Shown here: positions 7,084-14,761 of the stretch, piece by piece
Position numbering within the stretch: the stretch's first letter is position 1
Layout: each line of letters starts with the position of its first letter
DNA from: CAYJLW01 sp964370965
GTDB lineage: Bacteria; Actinomycetota; Acidimicrobiia; UBA2766
DNA: 25,856 nt
Reading direction: 5' to 3'
NCBI GenBank assembly: GCA_964370965.1
Contig: CAYJLW010000057.1
Location: forward strand, 1 to 25,856
Notes under the pieces: model-generated
What the model was told of the DNA's origin: nothing
What the model saw: the letters and a program-made list of their open reading frames with translations, nothing else
Databases searched by the model: none
Position numbers and translations under genes: made by a program

Positions 7084-8483
7084 TGCGGGTCCCCAGGCTC
7101 GTCGTCGCCGGGACCCACTCCGGTGCCGGCAAGACGACCGTCGCCACCGGGCTCATGGCGGCGCTGCGGCGTCGGGGCCGGAAGGTCGCCGCGTTCAAGG
7201 CGGGCCCGGACTTCATCGATCCCTCGTACCACCGGCTGGCGACGGGGCGGCCAGGGCGCAACCTGGACGCCTGGATCTCCGGCTCCGACGCCGTCCTCCC
7301 CCTGTTCCTGCACGGCGCCGCCGGCTGCGACGTCGCCGTCGTCGAGGGCGTCATGGGGCTTTACGACGGCGCCGGCGGCGAGGGCGAGACGGCGTCCACG
7401 GCGCATGTGGCCAAGCTCCTCGCCGCGCCCGTCATCCTCGTCGTGGACGCCTCGGCGATGTCGCGCAGCGTGGCGGCGCTCGTCGCCGGGTACCGCGACT
7501 ACGACCCGGGCGTGTCCCTGGCCGGGGTCGTCCTGAACCGGGTGGGCTCCCCTAGCCACGCCGATCTCCTTGGCGAGGCGCTCGCCGGTGTCGACGTGCC
7601 CGTCCTGGGTTGCCTGCGGGAGGACGAGGCCTTCGCCTTCCGTGAGCGTCACCTCGGCCTCGTGCCCGTCGTCGAGGATCCCGTCGCCGTGGGACGCGCC
7701 CTGGAGCGTCTCGCCACGGCGATCGAGGCGGCGGTGGACGTGACCGCTGTAGCGGAGACGGCCGCCGCGGTCCTGCCCCTGGTGGGCCGGCCTTGGTCCC
7801 CGGAGGAGGCGGTGACGGGGGCCCGGGAGGGCGATGACGGCGGCAACCTCACGGCACCGCCCCGGCCCGTGCGTGTGGGGGTGGCCGCCGGCCGGGCATT
7901 CAGCTTCTACTACCCGGAGAACCTCGAGGTGCTCACCGCGTGCGGCGCGGAACTGGTCCAGTTCGACCCCACCGTGGACGCCGCGCTGCCAGAGGGTGTG
8001 GCGGGCCTCTACCTCGGGGGCGGCTTCCCCGAGGTGTACGCGGCGGACCTCGCTGCCAACGAGCCCCTGCGCGACGCGGTGGTGGCGGCGGTGGGCGGCG
8101 GCACCGTGACGTGGGCGGAGTGCGGCGGCCTCCTGTACCTGTGCCGTTCCCTCGACGGCCGCGACATGTGCGGCGTGCTCCCGCTCGCCGCCGAGATGGG
8201 CGAGCGCCTCCACCTCGGATACCGGGAGGCCCGGGCCCTCATGTCCTCGCCGCTCGCCGGCCGCGGGGAACGGGCCCGCGGCCACGAGTTCCACTACACC
8301 GACGTCGTCCCCCTCGGAGGGGTCGCGCAGCCTCTCTGGGAGCTGGCGGGCCGGGCGGGCGTCCGTCCCGACGGACACGCCACGGGCACGCTCGCCGCGT
8401 CCTACCTCCACCTCCACGTCGCCGCCGACCCCCGCCCCGCCGCCCGCTTCGTGGCGACGGCGGCCCGGCGGGGCGCCGGATAG
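7083..8483 (+). CDS. cbiA: Cobyrinate a,c-diamide synthase
   Basis: Glutamine-dependent amidation of the a and c side chains of cobyrinate (CbiA), or of hydrogenobyrinate if the late-cobalt route were used (CobB). The early-cobalt gene set in this cluster favours CbiA. 466 residues. An N-terminal dethiobiotin-synthetase-like ATPase has P-loop GTHSGAGKTT (residues 10-19), followed by KAGPDFIDPSYH and VEGVMGLYDG. The C-terminal class I glutaminase-like domain has its nucleophile C347 in WAECGGLLYLC and the distal His in SYLHLHVA. A poorly conserved linker (GAREGDDGGNLTAPP) joins the two. Translation is coupled to cobO through a shared A in TGATG. The stop is followed by a 56-base gap before the response regulator. 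Confidence 0.95.
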   Translation: MRVPRLVVAGTHSGAGKTTVATGLMAALRRRGRKVAAFKAGPDFIDPSYHRLATGRPGRNLDAWISGSDAVLPLFLHGAAGCDVAVVEGVMGLYDGAGGEGETASTAHVAKLLAAPVILVVDASAMSRSVAALVAGYRDYDPGVSLAGVVLNRVGSPSHADLLGEALAGVDVPVLGCLREDEAFAFRERHLGLVPVVEDPVAVGRALERLATAIEAAVDVTAVAETAAAVLPLVGRPWSPEEAVTGAREGDDGGNLTAPPRPVRVGVAAGRAFSFYYPENLEVLTACGAELVQFDPTVDAALPEGVAGLYLGGGFPEVYAADLAANEPLRDAVVAAVGGGTVTWAECGGLLYLCRSLDGRDMCGVLPLAAEMGERLHLGYREARALMSSPLAGRGERARGHEFHYTDVVPLGGVAQPLWELAGRAGVRPDGHATGTLAASYLHLHVAADPRPAARFVATAARRGAG

Positions 8484-8539
8484 CCTTCCTGTCCGGGACG
8501 GGGCGCGAGGGAGCGCTCCGGGGCCTCGGGAGTGCTCAG

Positions 8540-9169
8540 TTGATCCGTATCGCCGTCGTCGACGACCATCCCCTCTACCGCCACGGCCTCGACACGCTCG
8601 TGGCGGCGGCAGGCGACATGGAGCTCGCCGTGTCGGTGTCCTCTGTCGAGGAGCTCGACGCCGCGGCCGTGCCCGCCGATCTCGTCCTCCTCGACCTCGG
8701 CATGCCCGGCCTCTCCGGGGCCGGTGCCGTCGCGCACATCCGGGCGCGGGGCCTCACGGTCCTCGTGATCTCGGCGTCGAGTCAGCGCGACGACGTCCTC
8801 GACGCGATCGCCGCCGGGGCCGCCGGGTACGTGAGCAAGAGCGCCGACGCCACGGAGGTCGCCGCCGCCATCCGCACCGCCGTGGGCGGGGGCATCCACG
8901 TCTCTCCCACGCTGGCCGCCTACCTCCTGCAGGATGCCCGGGGCCGGGCCGACGAGTCCGCCCTCAGCGAGCGGGAGCGGGAGATACTCGAGCTCGTCGC
9001 CGAGGGTGAGACCGACAAGGACATAGCCCGCCAACTCCGTATCAGCCCGGCCACCGTCTCGTCGCACCTCGACCGCATCCGGGGCAAGACCGGCCGGCGG
9101 CGCCGCGCCGACCTCACCCGCTACGCCTACGAGCGCGGCATCAAGCGGGTCGACTCGCCCGAAGGCTGA
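8540..9169 (+). CDS. NarL/FixJ-family response regulator
   Basis: A 209-residue two-component regulator. The receiver domain has acidic pocket D8/D9, phospho-acceptor D52 in LLDLGMPG, the Ser of ISASS (78-80) and K100 in YVSKSA. The LuxR-type DNA-binding domain is at about 141-205 (LSEREREILELVAEGETDKD, then IARQLRISPATVSSHLDRIR). Start: TTG at 8540 has GGGAG seven bases upstream and gives the canonical IRIAVVDDHP start. No cognate histidine kinase is adjacent; only a doubtful remnant lies at the far left of the window. Placed inside the cobalamin island between cbiA and cobI, it could control one of them or be an unrelated insertion; the sequence does not decide. Confidence 0.92.
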   Translation: MIRIAVVDDHPLYRHGLDTLVAAAGDMELAVSVSSVEELDAAAVPADLVLLDLGMPGLSGAGAVAHIRARGLTVLVISASSQRDDVLDAIAAGAAGYVSKSADATEVAAAIRTAVGGGIHVSPTLAAYLLQDARGRADESALSEREREILELVAEGETDKDIARQLRISPATVSSHLDRIRGKTGRRRRADLTRYAYERGIKRVDSPEG

Positions 9170-9201
9170 CGCTCGGTCTGCCCCGCCCCGGGGGTCCTGA
9201 C

Positions 9202-9252
9202 CCGGGGGGGTGCGAGGGTGCGTGTCGCGGGGCCGGTGGGGTGGGGGCCCCA
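9202..9252. repeat. 51-bp G-rich direct repeat, copy 1
   Basis: Identical to 9283-9334 except that its G-run has seven instead of eight Gs. It contains several G-runs (potential G-quadruplex) and the left arm of the 11-bp inverted repeat at 9224-9264. It lies in the 231-base spacer between the response regulator and cobI. Confidence 0.85.
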
Positions 9253-9264
9253 GGGCCCCGCGAC
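9224..9264 (+). terminator. GC-rich stem-loop after the response regulator
   Basis: GTCGCGGGGCC (9224-9234) and GGCCCCGCGAC (9254-9264) are perfect 11-bp inverted arms with a 19-base loop. It lies 55 bases after the regulator stop codon. No T-tract follows, as is common for terminators in high-GC actinobacteria, so the terminator role is inferred. Confidence 0.45.
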
Positions 9265-9282
9265 GGCTCCTGAGGTTCTGGT

Positions 9283-9334
9283 CCGGGGGGGGTGCGAGGG
9301 TGCGTGTCGCGGGGCCGGTGGGGTGGGGGCCCCA
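9283..9334. repeat. 52-bp G-rich direct repeat, copy 2
   Basis: Second copy of the repeat at 9202-9252, with an eight-G run. It ends 66 bases before the cobI start codon. Unlike copy 1 it is not followed by the complementary arm, so it cannot form the 11-bp stem by itself. Confidence 0.85.
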
Positions 9335-9387
9335 CGGGCACGCGGAGCGCCGCCAGGCGCGGAGCCATGTGAAAGGCGCCCCCCCGC

Positions 9388-9400
9388 TACCGTTGGCGGG
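9388..9400 (+). promoter_or_regulatory. Putative leaderless promoter -10 of cobI
   Basis: TACCGT (9388-9393) followed by seven bases and the cobI ATG at 9401. It marks a likely new transcription unit cobI to cbiC. No convincing -35 is seen. Confidence 0.42.
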
Positions 9401-10141
9401 ATGGCTCCCACGCTGTACGGGGTCGGAGTCGGCCCCGGTGACCCCGAACTTCTCACCCTGCGCGCTGTCCGCGTCGTGGGGGAGGCGGACGCCGTGTTCC
9501 TGCCTGTGGCGCCGGGCGCCCCGGAGGGCCGGGCCGAGGCCGTCCTGCGGCGGGCCGGGCTCCTCGGTTCGCTCGAGGACGCCGGGCGCGTGCGGCGGCT
9601 CACGTTCGCCATGACCGCCGACCCCGCCCGCACGGAATCGCACTGGCGGGCCGCCGCGGAGGCGGTCTCGGCGGTCCTGCCCGAGGGGGGCGGGGCGAGG
9701 GCGGCCTTCGTGACGCTCGGGGACCCGAACGTGTACTCCACGTTCACGCCCGTGGCCCGCACCCTGGCGGCCCTGCGCCCCGACGTCGTGGTCGAGACGG
9801 TGCCTGGGGTGACGGCCCTGCAGGAGCTCGCCGCCCGCGCGGGGCGGCCCCTTGTCACCGGCGACGAGACCCTCGCTCTCGTCCCGGCGCTGCCCGGCCT
9901 TCCCGGCCTGCGTGGGGCCCTCTCCGGCTTCGACACCGTCGTCGCCTACAAGGTGGGCCGGCGCCTCGCCGACGTGCGCCACGCAGTCGCGGAGTGCGGC
10001 CGTCTCGACGAGGCCGTGTTGGGCGCCGACCTCGGCCTCCCGGGCGAGCGCCTCCTCGCCGGCCCGGACGTCCCCGCCGCGCCCGCCGAGTACTTCTCGA
10101 CTCTGATGGTGGGCCGGAACAGGCCTCCGGGAGCCGCGTGA
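9401..10141 (+). CDS. cobI: Precorrin-2 / cobalt-factor II C20-methyltransferase
   Basis: SAM-dependent tetrapyrrole methylase that methylates C-20 of the corrin precursor (CobI; CbiL in the cobalt-first route). 246 residues. YGVGVGPGDPELLTLRAV near the N-terminus is the family signature, followed by VFLPVAPG, then VTLGDPNVYSTF (SAM-binding GDP loop) and VETVPGVTALQELAARAGRPL. The DEAVLGADLGLPGE block near the end is typical of the C20 branch. With CbiX and CbiD in the same cluster the substrate is probably cobalt-factor II. First gene of a tightly overlapping unit: its TGA shares four bases with the cobM GTG. Confidence 0.94.
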   Translation: MAPTLYGVGVGPGDPELLTLRAVRVVGEADAVFLPVAPGAPEGRAEAVLRRAGLLGSLEDAGRVRRLTFAMTADPARTESHWRAAAEAVSAVLPEGGGARAAFVTLGDPNVYSTFTPVARTLAALRPDVVVETVPGVTALQELAARAGRPLVTGDETLALVPALPGLPGLRGALSGFDTVVAYKVGRRLADVRHAVAECGRLDEAVLGADLGLPGERLLAGPDVPAAPAEYFSTLMVGRNRPPGAA

Positions 10142-10908
10142 GCGGCGCCGAGTTCCCCACCGTCACGTTCGTGGGCGCCGGTCCGGGTGCCGCGGACCTC
10201 CTCACGTTCCGGGGGGCGCGGGCCATCGCCGCCGCCGACACCGTGATCTGGGCGGCGTCACTCGTGCATCCTGATGTCCTCGCCCACACCGCGCCCGACG
10301 CCACGGTTCACGACTCGTCCCGGATGACACTCGAGGACGTGTGCGACGTCTACGCCGCCGCCGCGGACGCCAGCCGGCTCGTCGCCCGCGTCCAGTCCGG
10401 GGATCCGTTCGTCTATGGGGCGATCAACGAGCAGATCGACTTCCTCGTCACTGCGGGCATCCCGTATGAGATCGTCCCCGGGGTCACGTCCGTCGGCGCG
10501 GCGGCTGCCGCCCTCGGCCGGGAGCTCACTGTCCCCGAGGTCACGCAGTCCGTGGTCCTGACGCGCATCGCCGGGCGCACGCCCATGCCCCCCGGCGAGG
10601 ATCTGGCGTCCTGGGCGGCGCACGGCTCCACGATGGCGGTCTTCCTCTCGGCGGCGCACCCGCAGCGCCTGCAGGACGAGCTCCTCTCGCACTATCCCCC
10701 CGGCACCCCCGCAGTCGCCGTCTACCGGGCGTCCTGGGAGGACGAGCAGGTGCTGCGCTGCCGCCTCGACGAGCTCGCCGGGACCTTGGGGGACTCGGGC
10801 CTGCGCACCCAGGTGCTCGTCCTCGTGGGTCCCGGCCTCGATGCCGCCGGCACCCGCTCGCACCTCTATGACCCGGCGTTCGCCCACCGGTTCCGCCGCC
10901 GTGGCTGA
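10138..10908 (+). CDS. cobM: Precorrin-4 / cobalt-precorrin-4 C11-methyltransferase
   Basis: Tetrapyrrole methylase acting at C-11 (CobM; CbiF in the cobalt-first route). 256 residues. TFVGAGPGAADLLTFRGARA is the N-terminal glycine-rich motif, then VIWAASLVHPD, RVQSGDPFVYGAINEQ, and PGVTSVGAAAAALGRELTVP followed by VVLTRIAGRTPMP, which is diagnostic of the C11 enzyme. The GTG start lies in a GTGA overlap with the cobI stop, so the two are translationally coupled. Its own stop overlaps the cbiD start by 8 bases. It would act after CbiH, which is the C-terminal half of the fusion encoded at 13262-14761, so gene order does not follow reaction order. Confidence 0.95.
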   Translation: MSGAEFPTVTFVGAGPGAADLLTFRGARAIAAADTVIWAASLVHPDVLAHTAPDATVHDSSRMTLEDVCDVYAAAADASRLVARVQSGDPFVYGAINEQIDFLVTAGIPYEIVPGVTSVGAAAAALGRELTVPEVTQSVVLTRIAGRTPMPPGEDLASWAAHGSTMAVFLSAAHPQRLQDELLSHYPPGTPAVAVYRASWEDEQVLRCRLDELAGTLGDSGLRTQVLVLVGPGLDAAGTRSHLYDPAFAHRFRRRG

Positions 10909-12052
10909 GCCCCGACGCCTACACGAGCCGTCCCTGCCGGCGTCGATGCGCCGGATCACCCAGGGTCTCCGTACGGGCTGGACGACCGGAACCTGCGCGT
11001 CCGCCGCTGCCAAGGCCGCTGCCGCCGCTCTCCTGAGCGGGATCCCTGTTCCGGACGTCGAGGTGGGGCTCCCCAGCGGGCGTCGGGTGAGCTTCCCCGT
11101 GGAGCGTTGTGAGGTCGGCGAGGGCTGGGCGGAGGCCGTCGTGGTCAAGGATGCCGGCGACGACCCTGACGCCACCCACGGCGCCCACCTCACGGCCCGG
11201 GTCCGGCTGCTGCGCGGCGGCGACGTCGTCCTGCGGGGCGGCGAGGGCGTGGGCACGGTCACGAAGCCGGGCCTCGGCCTCCCCGTGGGGGCCCCGGCGG
11301 TGAACCCCGTCCCCGAGGCCATGATCCGCGGGGCAGTCGCCGAGGCCGCCGCGGCCGGGCCCGCTGCTCCGGGGGCCGGTCGGGAGGTCACGATCAGTGT
11401 CCCGGGCGGCGAGGACATGGCGAGGCGGACGACCAACGGTCGCCTCGGCATAGTGGGCGGGATCTCGATCCTGGGGACGACCGGGATCGTGCGGCCCTTC
11501 TCCACCGCCGCCTACCGGGCGTCCGTCGCGCAGGCGATCGACGTCGCCGCCGCCCAGGGGCTCACGGAGATGGTGCTCAGCACCGGCGGACGCACCGAGG
11601 CCGCCGCCATGGCGGCGATGCCGTGGCACGACGGCGCCGCCTTCGTGGAGGTAGGGGACTTCACCGGCTTCGCCCTGCGCCACTGCGCCCGGGCGGGGAT
11701 GCAGGCGGCGACCTTCGTGGCCATGATGGGCAAGCTCACGAAGCTCGCCGCCGGTGTGATGATGACCCACTACACCCGCTCTCGTGTCGACGTGGACGTC
11801 CTCGCCGCCCTCGCCGCCGAGGCGGGCTGTCCCGACGCGCTCGCGGCCGGGATCCGGGAGGCGAACACCGCCCGCCACGCCTTCGAGATGGCCCAGGCTG
11901 CGGGTGACACGGCCCTCTTCGCCCGCCTCGTCGCCCGGGTGCGGGACAACCTCGGCGCCCACGCCGGCGGCCGCCTCCGCGTGGGCGTCGTCATGGTGGA
12001 TTTCGCCGGCCACCTCGTGGTCGCGGGTGAGGGGGTGCGCTGGGGTGCCTGA
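10901..12052 (+). CDS. cbiD: Cobalt-precorrin-5B C1-methyltransferase
   Basis: C-1 methylation after ring contraction and acetaldehyde loss, a step specific to the early-cobalt pathway. 383 residues. LRTGWTTGTCASAAAKAA near the N-terminus is the CbiD hallmark. It is followed by the conserved VTKPGLGLPVGAPAVNPVP, IVGGISILGTTGIVRPFS, GDFTGFALRHCARAGM and MMGKLTKLAAGVMMTH. GTG at 10901 was chosen because it overlaps the cobM stop by 8 bases. The longer upstream frame runs through cobM and has no supporting site. The C-terminus overlaps the next gene by 8 bases. Its presence is strong evidence for the cobalt-first route. Confidence 0.96.
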   Translation: MAEPRRLHEPSLPASMRRITQGLRTGWTTGTCASAAAKAAAAALLSGIPVPDVEVGLPSGRRVSFPVERCEVGEGWAEAVVVKDAGDDPDATHGAHLTARVRLLRGGDVVLRGGEGVGTVTKPGLGLPVGAPAVNPVPEAMIRGAVAEAAAAGPAAPGAGREVTISVPGGEDMARRTTNGRLGIVGGISILGTTGIVRPFSTAAYRASVAQAIDVAAAQGLTEMVLSTGGRTEAAAMAAMPWHDGAAFVEVGDFTGFALRHCARAGMQAATFVAMMGKLTKLAAGVMMTHYTRSRVDVDVLAALAAEAGCPDALAAGIREANTARHAFEMAQAAGDTALFARLVARVRDNLGAHAGGRLRVGVVMVDFAGHLVVAGEGVRWGA

Positions 12053-13265
12053 GAACCCGGCGGCAGGGGACCCGGTGGTGCGGATCAGGGTGATCGGCGC
12101 CGGCCATCCCGACACGGCGGCGCTCACCGCCGGACGAGCGGTCTGGGCCGCCCCCCGCAACGCCGGCGCTCTCCCTGGCTGCCGGCCGCTGGGCGGCGAC
12201 CTCGACGCCGTCCTCGACGAGATCGCCGGCCTCCAGAGGGATGCCGCCGTGGTGGCCTCTGGGGACCCGGGGTTCTTCGGGATCGTGCGCCGCCTCGCGG
12301 AGCGCTTCGGCCGGGAGCGCCTCGACGTGCACCCCGTGGCGTCGTCCGTGTCGCTCGCCTTCGCCCGCCTCGGCCTCCCCTGGGACGACGCCGTGGTCGT
12401 GTCCCTGCACGGCCGGCCGCTCGGGGACGCCCTGGGCCTTGTCGCCCGCTCCGCCAAGTCCGCCGTGCTCACGTCCCCGGACGCCCCGCCCGGTGTGCTC
12501 GCCCCCGCCGTGGCCGCCGCTGGCCTCTCGGCGGCCGTCTTCGCCCGCCTCGGCGCCGCGGACGAGGTCTCGGCGGTGGGCGGCGCCGAGGTCCTGGGGC
12601 AGGACTGGCCGGAACCGAACGTCGTCGTGTGCTGGCGGGAACCCGGCGTGGGCCCCGTGGGGCGCACCTGGGGACTGCCCGACGGCCGCTACGCCCATCG
12701 GGCGGGCATGCTCACCCGCTCCGAGGTGCGGGCGGTGGTCCTGGCCCGCCTCGGCCCCTGGCCCGGGGCGGTGCTCTGGGACGTGGGCGCCGGCAGCGGG
12801 TCGGTGGGCATCGAGGCGGCCGCCCTGGGAGCCGGCGTGTACTCCGTGGAGCGCAACCCCGAGGACTGCGGACGCATCCGGGACAACGCGATCGGCGCCG
12901 GTGTCGCCTTGCATCCGGGTGCGGTCGCGGGGACGCGTGGCGGCAACCTCACCGGGGCGGGCGTGACCCTCGTGGAGGGGGAGGCGCCCGGCGCCCTGGA
13001 GGGCCTCCCCGACCCGGATCTCGTGTTCTGCGGCGGGGGCGGGCCCGGGGTGATGGGGGCGGCCGCCGTCCGGAGGCCGCGCCGGGTCGTGGCCACCCTG
13101 GCCCGGGTCGACCTCCTCGGCGCCGTCGAGGCCGCCCTCGCCGGCTACACCACGGAGGCCACGCTCGTGTCCGTGAGTCGGGTGGTGCCCCTCGGGGGCG
13201 GTCACCGCCTGGAGGCGCTCAATCCCGTTCTCGTCGTGAGCGCGGAGCGGGGGGACGCCCTGTGA
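12045..13265 (+). CDS. cobL: Cobalt-precorrin-7 C5-methyltransferase / precorrin-6B (C15) methylase-decarboxylase fusion
   Basis: CbiE-CbiT fusion (CobL layout), 406 residues. The CbiE part (about 15-215) starts RIRVIGAGHPDTAALTAGRA and includes VASGDPGFFGIVRRL and HPVASSVSLAFARLGLPWDD. The usual GxGPG turn is GAGHP here. The CbiT part starts near residue 222 (GMLTRSEVRAVVLARLGPWP) with the Rossmann SAM motif LWDVGAGSGSVGIEAA and NPED. It ends with a conserved TLVSVSRVVPLGGGHRLEAL. Between NAIGAGV and LVEGEAP there is an insertion of about 18 Gly/Ala/Thr-rich residues not usual in CbiT. The GTG at 12045 overlaps cbiD by 8 bases; the stop overlaps the next GTG by 4. The product precedes the CbiC methylmutase step. 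Confidence 0.93.
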   Translation: MPENPAAGDPVVRIRVIGAGHPDTAALTAGRAVWAAPRNAGALPGCRPLGGDLDAVLDEIAGLQRDAAVVASGDPGFFGIVRRLAERFGRERLDVHPVASSVSLAFARLGLPWDDAVVVSLHGRPLGDALGLVARSAKSAVLTSPDAPPGVLAPAVAAAGLSAAVFARLGAADEVSAVGGAEVLGQDWPEPNVVVCWREPGVGPVGRTWGLPDGRYAHRAGMLTRSEVRAVVLARLGPWPGAVLWDVGAGSGSVGIEAAALGAGVYSVERNPEDCGRIRDNAIGAGVALHPGAVAGTRGGNLTGAGVTLVEGEAPGALEGLPDPDLVFCGGGGPGVMGAAAVRRPRRVVATLARVDLLGAVEAALAGYTTEATLVSVSRVVPLGGGHRLEALNPVLVVSAERGDAL

Positions 13266-14761
13266 TCGTGGTCGCCGGCGCCTCCGAGGCGGGCAAGGCA
13301 CTCGCCCGGCACCTCGCCGCCGCTCTCGACGGCGACTTCGACGGCCGCGCGCTGGGCGAGGTCGTCCCGTCCCGCTGGGAGGAGGCGGGCCAGTTCCTCC
13401 TCGTGTGCGCCACCGGCATAGCCGTCCGCCTCGCGGCACCGCTCCTGGCGGGCAAGGACGTCGATCCGGGGATCGTCACGGTGGACGACGCCGGCCGCTT
13501 CGCCGTCGCCCTCAGCGGCGGCCACGAGGGGGGCGCCAACGGCCTCGCCGCCCGCGTGGGCGCTCTCATCGGAGCTGAGCCCGTGATCACGACGGCGTCG
13601 GAGGCGCCCGCCGACCTCGTCGTGGGGGTGGGCTGTTCCACCGATGTCCCGGCGGACGAGATCGTGGCCGCTGTCACCGAGGCCGTTCCCGCCCCGTGGA
13701 AGATCGCCGTCCTGGCGACCCTCGACCGCAAGGCGGTCCAGCCGTCGGTCGCCGAGGCCGCCGGCCGCCTCGGCCTTCCCGTCCTCGGCTACGCGGCGGA
13801 GGAGCTCGCCGCCGTGGCGGTCCCGAACCCGAGCGAGGCCGTGGCGGCGGCCGTGGGCACACCCAGCGTGGCCGAGGCCGCCGCCCTCCTCGCCGCGGGA
13901 GCGTCGGTGCTGGAGAGGCCCAAGGCCGTCCGTCCGCGGGTCACGGTTGCCGTAGCCCGCCGGGAGCCCCCGCGCCGCCCGGAGGTCCCGTCCGATGTTC
14001 CCGGGAGCGGCGGGTGCGGGCAGAGCACCGCCGGGCGGGGGCACCTCGCGATCGTGGGGCTGGGCCCCGGCGACCCGGCATTGCTGGCCCCCGCCGCGCG
14101 CCGGGCCGTGCGCGAAGCGGACGTCGTGATCGGGTACCGGGCGTACGTGGAGCAGGTTGCCCCGCTGCTGCGCCTCGGCCAGGACGTGAGGCCGAGCCCG
14201 CTGGGCGACGAGGTCGCCCGCGCGCGGGACGCCGTCGGCGCGGCGGCCGCCGGGCGGCGGGTGGCGCTCGTGTCCTCGGGAGACGCCGGCGTGTACGCCA
14301 TGGCTTCCGTCGCCCTCGAGGTCGCCCCTGACGGCCTCACGGTCGACGTCGTCCCGGGGATCACGGCGGCGCAGGCCGCCGCTGCCCGCCTCGGCGCCCC
14401 GTTGGGCCACGACTTCTGCACCGTGAGCCTCTCGGACCTCCTCACCCCGTGGGACGTGATCGAGGCCCGCCTCCGCGCGGCCGCTGAGGCCGACTTCGTC
14501 GTCGCCCTCTACAACCCCCGGAGTCGCGGCCGGGACTGGCAGCTCGGCCGGGCCGTGGAGATCCTGGCCGGGGAGCGCGCTCCCGACACGCCCGTGGGCA
14601 TGGTCACGGACGCGAGCCGTCCCGGGGAGGACGTCGTCCTCACCACTCTCGCCGAGCTCGATCCGGCGCTCGCGGGGATGACGACGACCGTGATCGTGGG
14701 GTCCTCCAGGACGACGATCCTCGCCGGACGCATGGTGACTCCCCGGGGCTACGCCACGTGA
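13262..14761 (+). CDS. cbiGH: CbiG-CbiH fusion: cobalt-precorrin-5A hydrolase and (cobalt-)precorrin-3 C17-methyltransferase
   Basis: A 499-residue protein joining two consecutive catalysts. Residues 1-235 are CbiG: LVCATGIAVRLAAPLLAGKD, GGHEGGANGLA (87-97), VGVGCSTDVP and ATLDRKAVQPSVAEAAGRLG. CbiG opens the delta-lactone and releases acetaldehyde. A low-complexity linker (PGSGGCGQSTAGRG) leads to CbiH/CobJ from residue 261: LAIVGLGPGDPALLAPAARR, VIGYRAYVEQV, ALVSSGDAGVYAMA, DVVPGITAAQAAAARLGAP and DFVVALYNPRSRGRDWQLGR. It is the C17-methylating ring-contraction enzyme. The two act either side of CobM, which makes channelling plausible. The GTG start lies in a GTGA overlap with cobL; the stop overlaps the ferredoxin GTG by 4. 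Confidence 0.94.
   Translation: MIVVAGASEAGKALARHLAAALDGDFDGRALGEVVPSRWEEAGQFLLVCATGIAVRLAAPLLAGKDVDPGIVTVDDAGRFAVALSGGHEGGANGLAARVGALIGAEPVITTASEAPADLVVGVGCSTDVPADEIVAAVTEAVPAPWKIAVLATLDRKAVQPSVAEAAGRLGLPVLGYAAEELAAVAVPNPSEAVAAAVGTPSVAEAAALLAAGASVLERPKAVRPRVTVAVARREPPRRPEVPSDVPGSGGCGQSTAGRGHLAIVGLGPGDPALLAPAARRAVREADVVIGYRAYVEQVAPLLRLGQDVRPSPLGDEVARARDAVGAAAAGRRVALVSSGDAGVYAMASVALEVAPDGLTVDVVPGITAAQAAAARLGAPLGHDFCTVSLSDLLTPWDVIEARLRAAAEADFVVALYNPRSRGRDWQLGRAVEILAGERAPDTPVGMVTDASRPGEDVVLTTLAELDPALAGMTTTVIVGSSRTTILAGRMVTPRGYAT

Noticed and set aside
6360..9400. Cobalamin riboswitch before cobO or cobI
   Set aside because: I looked for the B12-box core and a GCCACTG-like element in the upstream regions of cobO, cobI and cbiX and saw none. 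Only a covariance search could settle it.
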